Assembly: GCA_902727935.1 (NCBI GenBank) | Contig: CACVAX010000039.1 | Location: forward strand, 1 to 64,000 | Reading direction: 5' to 3' | Source: an uncultured Sulfurovum sp. | Lineage (GTDB): Bacteria > Campylobacterota > Campylobacteria > Campylobacterales > Sulfurovaceae | Length of the DNA stretch: 64,000 nt | Part shown: one piece after another, positions 1-7,996 of the stretch | Position numbering within the stretch: the stretch's first letter is position 1 | Layout of the letters: the number at the start of each line of letters is the position of its first letter | Position numbers and translations under genes: made by a program | Notes under the pieces: model-generated | Database searches by the model: none | Told to the model about the DNA's origin: nothing | What the model saw: the letters and a program-made list of their open reading frames with translations, nothing else

Positions 1-206
1 GTGAGGGTTATATTATTTAGAAAGTCTCCATAGAAAGTAGAGATGGTGAGTAGTTCTTCTTTTATTTCATATTTAAAACACTCTGTTACTTTTTTAGGTA
101 TATTATTGTGACTTAAGACCACATCGTCTATTTTGATTTTGTCAATATGTTTAGTTTCAATGGCATTGTTTTTGAGTGTATAGACTAAGGCATCTTTTGT
201 TAAACA
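1..206 (-). other. Intein N-terminal region inside dnaE (cis or split not determinable)
   Basis: After GPGRG the expected SAAGSLVAY is replaced in frame by [69 protein letters not shown]: Cys1, block-A-like CLTKDALV, 'IKIDDVVLS' and block-B-like approach. Confidence 0.85.
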
Positions 207-1400
207 ACCTCTACCTGGACCTACAGGAATATCCATCTTCTTAGCTTGAATAACAAACTCCCAAACAATGAGCATGTACCCCGGGAATTTCATGTTATTG
301 ATAATGTCCATTTCAACTTGAAGTCGGTCACGGTATTCTTGATGACGCTCTTCAGGGACAATTTCTAAACGTTTCTCTAAACCTTTTTCACAAAGATGGT
401 TAAAGATAACGATGTCATTTTCCAAAGAGTATTCTGCCTCTTCAGGAAGCGTTACGCCTTCATCGGCTGCTGTTTGCAATGCAAATTTAAAGTTAGGAGG
501 AGTAGGGTTTCCAAGTTTGATTTCTAGGTTACATTTCTCAGCTATCTCTTGGGTGTTGGCAATGGCTTCTGGCATGTCAGCAAAAAGTTCAGCCATTTGG
601 TCGGGTGACTTTACGTAAAACTCATGCACCGAGTGACGCATACGGTTTGGATCATCGTAGAGTTTGTTCATCGCGATACACATAAACGCCTCATGTGCAT
701 CAGCATCTTCTTGTAAGGTGTAGTGGGTGTCATTGGTTGCAATGATTTTTACCCCTGTTTCTTTCGAGATTCGCATGATGTCTTTGTCAATGTTAAACTG
801 ATGGTCAATCCCATGACGCATAAGCTCCATGTAGTAGTCATCACCAAAAACTTCTTTGTAACGCAGGGCTACTTTTTTGGCTTCATCATAACCTAAAGCG
901 CCATTTTTAACATTACGCTCTGACAAGTTCAAGTGCCAATTCACTTCCCCTTGAAGACAAGCAGAAGAACAGATAAGCCCTTCTGAATGCTCTTTTAACA
1001 TTGACCAGTTGATACGTGGATAGTAATAGAAACCGTGCATGTAAGCTTGTGAACTTAGGTACATAAGGTTCTTGTATCCCACATCATTTTTAGCATAAAG
1101 ACAGAGGTGAAAACGCTTACGGGTAGATTTGTCACCGATTTCATCTTCATTATGAATGTAGGCTTCCATACCTATAATAGGTTTGATTCCATTCTTTTTC
1201 ATGGTGTTATAAAAGGTAATGGTTCCAAACATATTTCCATGGTCAGTCATGGCAACAGAGTCCATGCCGAGTTCTTTTATTTTCTTTGCAAGAACGTCTA
1301 TTTTATTCGCACCATCGAGCATAGAGTATTCGGTATGTAGGTGTAGGTGGGTGAATTTTGTTTTACTTAAAGCTGGTAAATCTTCTGGTTCTTGTGACAT
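1..1400 (-). CDS. dnaE: DNA polymerase III subunit alpha (DnaE), partial; N-extein followed by intein N-terminal segment, truncated at window edge
   Basis: Reverse-strand frame open from ATG at 1400 to window edge: [59 protein letters not shown]... (PHP domain) ...[29 protein letters not shown] then [10 protein letters not shown]... Confidence 0.95.
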   Translation of the reverse strand, partial: [466 protein letters not shown]

Positions 1401-1477
1401 GGGTTTGCCTTAAAAAATATGGTTGTTTTATTTGGTTGAATATAGCATATTTTTTTTTAGGGGTGGGTGAAAGGTTC

Positions 1478-2284
1478 TTAGATTTTTTCTTTACAAATTT
1501 TGCAAGTTATATAGGAAGGTTTATTTCTTAATCGTTCTCTTTTTATATCCATTGTATAAGATTCTGTTTTTTCTAAGTATTTTTCTAATTCATTCATATA
1601 TAGATTGTATTTTTCGGTAAAACCTTTTGATTGAGATTCAATAAGTTTTCTGATAATTTTTCCTAGTGTTGTATGCACTTCAAACTCTCTCATTATTGAA
1701 ATTGGATTTAACTCATTTAGCTTCTTTTTTAAATTTATATCTTCTTTTAGGGTGGCATTGGGTAAACCATTTTTAATTTCAGAGTCATCTAAAGGGTGAA
1801 TCCATTGTCCATGAGCAATTTTATTTCTAATTCTAGACGGTTCTTCTATGTATTTTTGTAATAACAAAAGGAGTTTATTTTTCTTTTCTTGAATTAGGAG
1901 TTTTTCTTCTTTAAATTCTTGACATAGACGTCCAACTTGATTTGTTTGATTATTGTCTTTTAATAGTTGTATAGATTTTTCTTTTTCTATAAAATTATAT
2001 CTTTCTATCTTATCAAAAGAATAGTTAATTAACTTTTTCCATTTGTCAAATATTCCTTTTACCTTCAACATACTATTAATCTCATTTGTAGTAAATGCAT
2101 TGGGAGTATATATGATTTGAATAAATTGAGCTTCTGACCAAGCACTATAGGCTAAAGCTAACAAATTTACTCTCATGTCTTCTTTCAGTGTATTTGATTT
2201 TTGTATGGATTCGTTAATATCTTGGTTTAATTGTTTAATTACTTTTCTAAGATGCTGTACATTTTTAGTTTGTTTTTGAAACAA
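1478..2284 (-). CDS. Hypothetical protein with HEPN-like RNKIAH motif
   Basis: 268 aa ORF; contains EPSRIRNKIAHGQW (R-x4-H) and a C-terminal CKICK. Confidence 0.6.
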   Translation of the reverse strand: MFQKQTKNVQHLRKVIKQLNQDINESIQKSNTLKEDMRVNLLALAYSAWSEAQFIQIIYTPNAFTTNEINSMLKVKGIFDKWKKLINYSFDKIERYNFIEKEKSIQLLKDNNQTNQVGRLCQEFKEEKLLIQEKKNKLLLLLQKYIEEPSRIRNKIAHGQWIHPLDDSEIKNGLPNATLKEDINLKKKLNELNPISIMREFEVHTTLGKIIRKLIESQSKGFTEKYNLYMNELEKYLEKTESYTMDIKRERLRNKPSYITCKICKEKI

Positions 2285-2310
2285 CTTTTAATCCTGAGTA
2301 GTTACATGAT

Positions 2311-2400
2311 GGGTCTATAGTGGGGGGGGACGGAATTGAACCGTCTTCACAAAATTGTGTTTTATCCTTGTCTACCCCATAAAGTTACCTTTATAGACCC
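2311..2400 (-). other. tRNA-like 3' fragment enclosed in a 9-bp inverted repeat (GGGTCTATA...TATAGACCC)
   Basis: Minus strand has GACGG-TTCAATT-CCGTC T-arm followed by CCCCCCCA, but no convincing D or anticodon arm; flanks form GGGTCTATA/TATAGACCC. Confidence 0.4.
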
Positions 2401-2502
2401 AAGTGATTATACTCTAAAAGATTTAAGGTACATGAATTCTTGATAAATTAAAAAAACATAGCTAAAATAGTACTAAATAATCTACTAAAAAGGATATTCA
2501 AT

Positions 2503-2751
2503 ATGACACGAATTTTAGCAAACTACACAACAACTATTTCAGAACTTAAAAAAAGTCCTTCATCTGTTATAGAAAATGCGAATGGAGAGAGCATCGCTAT
2601 TTTAAATCATAATAAAGCGAGTGCTTACCTTGTGCCTAGTGATGTGTATGAGAACATGATGGAGATGTTAGACGAGTACTATTTGATACAACAAGTTAAA
2701 GAGAGATTGGACTATAAAGAGAGTGATTTAATAGAAGAGAATATAAAGTAA
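2503..2751 (+). CDS. Phd/YefM family antitoxin, apparently without adjacent toxin
   Basis: 82 aa, MTRILANYTTTISELKKSPSSVIENANGESIAILNHNKASAYLVPSDVYE pattern. Confidence 0.8.
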   Translation: MTRILANYTTTISELKKSPSSVIENANGESIAILNHNKASAYLVPSDVYENMMEMLDEYYLIQQVKERLDYKESDLIEENIK

Positions 2752-2970
2752 AATCTTTTTTAAGCCTTTCGGCGAATTTTTGAAGGTTTATCAGTTTTTA
2801 TTAATGGTGGATAAAATCCACCCTACAAACAACCATTTAGCTCTCATTGTATTATTTTTTATAGAATTTATTCCAGCTATAACTCCTAAAAAGTGTTATT
2901 TTTACTAAGTATACTTCGTAAAAATCATCTTTAGAATTGGAGTTTTCGACTTCAAATACATTTAAGTGAT

Positions 2971-2994
2971 ATTGTAGCTCAAAAAGGCTACAAT
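2971..2994. promoter_or_regulatory. Inverted repeat, candidate toxin-antitoxin operator
   Basis: ATTGTAGC-N8-GCTACAAT, perfect 8-bp arms, directly upstream of the RelB-like start. Confidence 0.5.
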
Positions 2995-3014
2995 AAAAAT
3001 AAAAAGGATTGACT

Positions 3015-3284
3015 GTGACATTAGATACAACGGTTAGAGCAAGAGTTGATAGTAATCTAAAAAAAGAAGTTGAAGAGATTTTACAAGAAGTTGGACTTAG
3101 TACTTCACAAGCTATCACACTATTTTTAAAGCGTATTAAGTATGAGAAAGGAATTCCTTTTGAGTTAAAGGTTCCTAATGCAATAACTATTCAAGCAATG
3201 GAAGAGGCAGAACAAAATGATGGAGAGACAATTAGTTTTGAGGAGTTTCTAGAAGAAAGTCAAGCTGATGCTAAAACTCTTTAG
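3015..3284 (+). CDS. RelB/DinJ family antitoxin
   Basis: Ribbon-helix-helix-type N-term TTVRARVDSNLKKEVEEILQEVGLSTSQAITLFLKRI; GTG start at 3015 gives better RBS spacing than TTG at 3009; overlaps the toxin gene. Confidence 0.8.
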   Translation: MTLDTTVRARVDSNLKKEVEEILQEVGLSTSQAITLFLKRIKYEKGIPFELKVPNAITIQAMEEAEQNDGETISFEEFLEESQADAKTL

Positions 3285-3561
3285 GGCGAAAACATTTTTA
3301 AAAGATTATCGAAAAATTAAATTTACGGATAAAACCTATTTAAAATATGTAGTTTCTATAACAACTCTGTTAAAAGAAGAGCATTTACCTAAAGAAGCTT
3401 TAGACCATCCATTAAAAGGTAACTATAGCCAATTTAGAGAGTTTCATGTTAGTGGAGACTTACTTGTTATTTACTATATAGAAGATGAAACTTTGAAGCT
3501 TGTTCGTATTGGCTCCCATTCAGATCAGAGTTGTTTGATTAATGTTGATGAAGAAGAGTAA
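3268..3561 (+). CDS. YafQ family type II toxin (mRNA interferase-like)
   Basis: 97 aa; FLKDYRKIKF...PLKGNYSQFREFHVSGDLLVIYYIEDETLKLVRIGSHSD. Confidence 0.8.
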   Translation: MLKLFRAKTFLKDYRKIKFTDKTYLKYVVSITTLLKEEHLPKEALDHPLKGNYSQFREFHVSGDLLVIYYIEDETLKLVRIGSHSDQSCLINVDEEE

Positions 3562-3574
3562 AAAAGGATAAATT

Positions 3575-3859
3575 ATGAAACAAACATTTGAAGTAAAAAA
3601 TGTAAAGTGTGGTGGTTGTGCTAATACTTTGAAAAAATCTCTTTTAGATGAGTTTGGTGAAGTAGAGGTAGACCTTGAAGTTGAACCTCGAAAAATTACG
3701 CTTGATGTAGAAGAGACCCAAATAGAAGCTTTAAAACTAAAACTTCGTTCTTTGGGTTATCCTTTAACTACGGATGAATTGAATACATTTCAAACAGTTG
3801 GCACAACAGCGAAGAGTTTTGTTTCTTGTGCCATTGGTAAAATGGATGAAAACAAGTAG
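3575..3859 (+). CDS. Heavy-metal-associated (CopZ-like) domain protein
   Basis: MKQTFEVKNVKCGGCANTLKK metal-binding CxxC motif. Confidence 0.75.
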   Translation: MKQTFEVKNVKCGGCANTLKKSLLDEFGEVEVDLEVEPRKITLDVEETQIEALKLKLRSLGYPLTTDELNTFQTVGTTAKSFVSCAIGKMDENK

Positions 3860-3863
3860 GGGA

Positions 3864-4433
3864 TTAGTCACAAAACTCTAAAAGCATTCCATCTTTAACA
3901 GCTTGATAGGTCTCAACACCGGAGAAATGTTTAACGATTTCAAGTCCAAAACATAAAGCAGTTCCCGGTCCTCGTGAAGTCATGATATTTCCATTCACTA
4001 CTACAGCTTGGTCTTCTCTATAGCCAGGGTGGTTTACTTCATCTTTTGCACCAGGATAACAAGTGTAGTTATTGCCTAAAACACCAGCTGTTTTGAGGGC
4101 AAAGGCTGCTGCACAAATAGAACCTATCATTTTATCTTTAGCTTGAAACTCTTTTAAAAGTCTTTGAACAGTTTCATTTTCGGCTAAGATGTACGTTCCA
4201 TCCCAACCACCAGGTAAGAGAATCATGTCAAAATCTTCTTCGATGACATTGGTAATGGAGGTGTCAGCTTGAATGGTAATGCCATTTGCTCCCAATACCA
4301 AGTCAGGGTCATCATCTTCTCCATCCATATGAGCAACACGTACGTCTATACCTGCACGTCTTAGTACATCAATGAGGGAAACTGCTTCTACTTCTTCAAA
4401 TCCTTGGGCTAGGGGTAATAATATTGTTGCCAT
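3864..4433 (-). CDS. DJ-1/PfpI (YajL-like) family protein
   Basis: MATILLPLAQGFEEVEAVSLIDVLRRAG...IGSICAAAFALKTAGVL. Confidence 0.9.
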   Translation of the reverse strand: MATILLPLAQGFEEVEAVSLIDVLRRAGIDVRVAHMDGEDDDPDLVLGANGITIQADTSITNVIEEDFDMILLPGGWDGTYILAENETVQRLLKEFQAKDKMIGSICAAAFALKTAGVLGNNYTCYPGAKDEVNHPGYREDQAVVVNGNIMTSRGPGTALCFGLEIVKHFSGVETYQAVKDGMLLEFCD

Positions 4434-4517
4434 GTTTTAACCTTTATGCTTTTTAGGAATTATAACGCAGTTTTTTACTAAAAAATATTATAAAAAATTG
4501 AATTAAAATACTTATGA

Positions 4518-4523
4518 TATAAT
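4518..4523 (+). promoter_or_regulatory. Candidate extended -10 promoter element (TATGATATAAT) upstream of the pilT-like gene
   Basis: TATAAT hexamer 28 bp before ATG at 4551. Confidence 0.4.
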
Positions 4524-4550
4524 TTAATAAATTCTTAATAAAGTATACTA

Positions 4551-5696
4551 ATGGAAAAAAAATTACAGTTCTATCTTAAAAATTTGCTACATAATGGTGG
4601 AAGTGACTTACATCTTAAGTCTGGTGCAATTGTACGTCTTCGTGTTCGAGGAGACCTACTTAAATTGGGTGATAAAAGGGTTTCTCATGAAGAGTTGGAT
4701 GGTATTGCACAAGAAATTTTAACTACAGAACAATATGAACAATTAGTAAGTACAAAAGAGTTGGACTGTACTTATGTATTAGATGAGCATAATCGTTTTC
4801 GTGTAAACTTTTTTTATCAGTTGGATGGGCTTTCAGCTGTGATGAGAGTCATTCCTGTGAAAATCTTAACGTTAGAAGAGTTAAAATTACCAGCTGTTAT
4901 TGCTGAACTCTCTTTAATGCATCGAGGGCTTATATTGGTTACAGGCGTGACTGGATCAGGTAAGTCAACAACGTTGGCAGCGATGCTTAATCATATTAAT
5001 TCCACAAGTAAAAAACACATTATCACGGTTGAAGACCCTGTTGAATTTGTGCATCCTGATAAAGAGTCCTTGGTTTCTCAACGAAGTGTGGGGCAAGATA
5101 CCCTCTCTTTTGCCAATGCACTAAAAGGTGCTTTACGTGAAGACCCAGATATTATTTTGGTAGGGGAAATGCGTGATTTAGAGACCATTGAAATTGCCTT
5201 ACATGCTGCGAATACAGGTCACTTGGTCTTCTCAACTTTACATACTTTGGATGCGAAAGAGACGATTAACCGAATTATTGGAATGTTTCCCCAAGAGGAA
5301 CAAAATAGAATTCGTATTACTTTGGCTTCGGTACTTTCGGGGGTTGTTTGTCAAAGATTGGTCAAAACAGTAGATGGAAAAAGGGCTGCTGCTTTAGAGG
5401 TTATGATACAGACACCTCGAATTGTCGATTTAATTATTCAAAATAGAGACAGTGAACTGCTTGATACCATTGAAGATGGCAGTGAAATTTATGGTTCTCA
5501 ATCTTTCGATCAAGCATTGATAGCTTTATATCGTGATGAAAAAATTTCAAAAGAGGTTGTTTTTGAACATGCCACAAATCCTTCGGATATGAAATTAAAG
5601 TTAGATGAGGTGAATGCGACTCAAAAAGTGAAGAGTGAAGGTGCTGATGTTACACCAGATGTCTTTGAGTTAAAAAATCCTGAGGATGAGGAGTAA
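4551..5696 (+). CDS. PilT/PilU-like type IV pilus retraction ATPase
   Basis: Walker A GVTGSGKST, Walker B-like DIILVGEMRDLETIEIALHAANTGHLVFSTLHT. Confidence 0.9.
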   Translation: MEKKLQFYLKNLLHNGGSDLHLKSGAIVRLRVRGDLLKLGDKRVSHEELDGIAQEILTTEQYEQLVSTKELDCTYVLDEHNRFRVNFFYQLDGLSAVMRVIPVKILTLEELKLPAVIAELSLMHRGLILVTGVTGSGKSTTLAAMLNHINSTSKKHIITVEDPVEFVHPDKESLVSQRSVGQDTLSFANALKGALREDPDIILVGEMRDLETIEIALHAANTGHLVFSTLHTLDAKETINRIIGMFPQEEQNRIRITLASVLSGVVCQRLVKTVDGKRAAALEVMIQTPRIVDLIIQNRDSELLDTIEDGSEIYGSQSFDQALIALYRDEKISKEVVFEHATNPSDMKLKLDEVNATQKVKSEGADVTPDVFELKNPEDEE

Positions 5697-5757
5697 TTAT
5701 AGTTATTTTTAAACTTTTTATAATATAATTAAACAATTATAAATTTTAAGGCGTCTT

Positions 5758-5946
5758 ATGCATCGTAGTTCAATTATTATTTTTGGAATGGTTTCAAGTG
5801 TTTGGTTGATTATTTCATGTATCTCTTTAAATGTGTCAAAGTTTTACAATGAATTAGAAGTAAACTTGGGTACAGATTTAGATACAAAACCGACTACAGT
5901 TTTACGTGATAGAAATATCTATGATACAATAGAACACTTAAATTAA
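5758..5946 (+). CDS. Small hypothetical protein with N-terminal TM segment
   Basis: 62 aa ORF, hydrophobic N-term, placed tightly between pilT-like gene and the next ORF. Confidence 0.5.
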   Translation: MHRSSIIIFGMVSSVWLIISCISLNVSKFYNELEVNLGTDLDTKPTTVLRDRNIYDTIEHLN

Positions 5947-5957
5947 AAAGAGAGAAG

Positions 5958-6815
5958 ATGGCAGAACTAATTATAAAAATGACATCTTGGCTTTTGGCTG
6001 CAATGGCATTGGGCTTTATTGTGGCATGGCTTTTATCAAAGGTAATTTACCAAAAGAGGCATAAAGTTAAAGAAGATGGACTCTTAGCGATTATACTTGA
6101 ACGTAACAATATGGTTGAGAAGTTAGAAAAAAATTTTCGTAGTGAAAAGCTTATGTCTGAAAAAACTTCTAACAATTTAAAGCTGTTAAAAAAAGCCTAT
6201 GCTCAAAAAACTTCTGAATTAACCATTTTAAAAAATAACTTAGACAATGTTAACAGTACTGAAGATGAAAATTTAAAACTCAAAGAAAAATATCGTTCCT
6301 TGGTGAGTGATAATGCGAAACTTAAAGATATGGACATAAGAAGAGTAGAAGAGCTTCAAGGTTTTGAACACGTCTTAATGATGGCAGAAGATAGAGTTGA
6401 AAAAAATGAAAAACATTACAGCACAAGGCTAAGGCATTTAGAGGAAAATATTGAACAATTAATGACTCAAAATAAAGAGTATGAAGTGCATCACAAAAAT
6501 AATGACAAAAAAATGATAGAATTAAAAGAGGCTTTAAAGCTATGTGAAGCTGATAGTACAGAAGATGAATTTATTATATCAAGAGATCAGTTTACTAAGA
6601 TAGAAGAGCAGTTAGAAGCCTATCAAGATGAGATAAGTTTGTTGAAAAAAGAGAACAGTAATTTGCGTTTAAACCGTAATAGGACAGCTGTTTTAAAGGA
6701 CAACGGTGAACAAAGTTTAGAACTTAAAACCATAGAGGCACTAAAACAAGAAGAAGATGATAGCTCCATGCTTAAAACTTTTAAGGAAACGTATAAAAAA
6801 ATTACGAACTCTTAA
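5958..6815 (+). CDS. Hypothetical membrane-anchored coiled-coil protein
   Basis: N-terminal TM followed by long heptad-like E/K/L-rich sequence. Confidence 0.65.
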   Translation: MAELIIKMTSWLLAAMALGFIVAWLLSKVIYQKRHKVKEDGLLAIILERNNMVEKLEKNFRSEKLMSEKTSNNLKLLKKAYAQKTSELTILKNNLDNVNSTEDENLKLKEKYRSLVSDNAKLKDMDIRRVEELQGFEHVLMMAEDRVEKNEKHYSTRLRHLEENIEQLMTQNKEYEVHHKNNDKKMIELKEALKLCEADSTEDEFIISRDQFTKIEEQLEAYQDEISLLKKENSNLRLNRNRTAVLKDNGEQSLELKTIEALKQEEDDSSMLKTFKETYKKITNS

Positions 6816-6863
6816 TGAATATTTGGCTAGAATTCGCCCCTATTTTTAATTTAAGGAATTATA

Positions 6864-7400
6864 ATGTTAGAAGGTATTACTAGAGAGAGTATCGGATCAG
6901 CTTCTGCTAAGAAGTTAAGAAGAGATGGTTATCTAACAGCTAACATCTATGCTAATGGTGTAGAGAATGTACAGGCTGCGTTTAAAAGAGGTGACTTTGT
7001 AAAAGCTGTAAGAGCTAAAGAGGGATTAACTTTAGTTTCAAAAGTTGGAGACACTGAGTTTAACACAGTTATTCAAGAGTATCAACTACATCCTGTAAAT
7101 GGTGACGTTATGCATGTAGATTTAAGAGTGGCTGTACCAGGTCAAGTGACGAACTTTCTTATTCCAGTAGAGACTACAGGAACACCAATTGGTCTTAAGA
7201 ACAAAGGGGTACTTATGTTACAAAAGAAGAGATTAAAAGTAAGAGGTGCTATTGAAAATATGCCTAATGCTTTTGTTCTTGATGTAAGTGAACTTGACAG
7301 AGATGATTCTATTCTTATTAGAGATATGGAAGCACCTGCTAATTGTAGACTAATGGACAGACTAGACGTTGCTGTTGTTGGTGTCATCAAATCTAAATAA
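6864..7400 (+). CDS. rplY: 50S ribosomal protein L25/general stress protein Ctc
   Basis: MLEGITRESIGSASAKKLRRDGYLTANIYANG...; followed by pth. Confidence 0.9.
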   Translation: MLEGITRESIGSASAKKLRRDGYLTANIYANGVENVQAAFKRGDFVKAVRAKEGLTLVSKVGDTEFNTVIQEYQLHPVNGDVMHVDLRVAVPGQVTNFLIPVETTGTPIGLKNKGVLMLQKKRLKVRGAIENMPNAFVLDVSELDRDDSILIRDMEAPANCRLMDRLDVAVVGVIKSK

Positions 7401-7415
7401 GTTTAGTCCTAAATT

Positions 7416-7991
7416 ATGTTGTTAATTGTAGGACTTGGTAATCCAGGCAAACAATATGAAAATACACGGCATAATATCGGTTTCAAAGTCATAGACAAAC
7501 TGGTCGCTGACTTTGGAGCTAATGACATCTCCAAAAATGCTTTTCGAGGTGAACTTTTTAAATCTCCCAATCTTTTACTTTTAAAACCCACAACCTATAT
7601 GAATTTATCAGGTGAGTCTGTACAAGCTGTCAAAAATTTTTATAAAATTGAATTAGAAGATATTATTGTGATTCATGATGACATAGATTTACCTTTTTCG
7701 GCACTGCGTTTCAAAACAGGTGGGGGTCACGGTGGTCACAATGGTTTACGTTCTATAGATGCTATGGTTGGTAAAGAATATACGCGTGTGCGTATGGGTG
7801 TTGATAAACCGATACATAAATCACAAGTAGCTGACTATGTGTTACATGATTTTTCAGAAGATGAATATAAAGTGTTAACAGCATGGATTAGCCACACAAC
7901 AGAGGCTATTAAAGAGCTTAAAAAAAGTACTTTAGAGTTAGTAAAATCAAAATATTCACTTAAATTTTTTCAGCCCAAAACAATGGAATAG
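7416..7991 (+). CDS. pth: Peptidyl-tRNA hydrolase
   Basis: MLLIVGLGNPGKQYENTRHNIGFKVID...KPTTYMNLSGESV. Confidence 0.96.
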   Translation: MLLIVGLGNPGKQYENTRHNIGFKVIDKLVADFGANDISKNAFRGELFKSPNLLLLKPTTYMNLSGESVQAVKNFYKIELEDIIVIHDDIDLPFSALRFKTGGGHGGHNGLRSIDAMVGKEYTRVRMGVDKPIHKSQVADYVLHDFSEDEYKVLTAWISHTTEAIKELKKSTLELVKSKYSLKFFQPKTME

Positions 7992-7996
7992 TTCAG

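Noticed and set aside
412-1413. Plus-strand ORFs 412..618, 1107..1340 and 1219..1413
   Set aside because: Antisense to the clear dnaE reading frame; sequences look like reverse-frame artefacts.
2311-2400. Intact tRNA, tRNA-Sec or tmRNA gene
   Set aside because: Only the T-arm/acceptor part is convincing; no 7-nt anticodon loop, no SelC-like long acceptor and no tmRNA 5' partner found upstream.
2852-3118. Minus-strand 88-aa ORF overlapping the RelB start
   Set aside because: Covers palindromic intergenic DNA and the antitoxin N-terminus; no recognisable domain.
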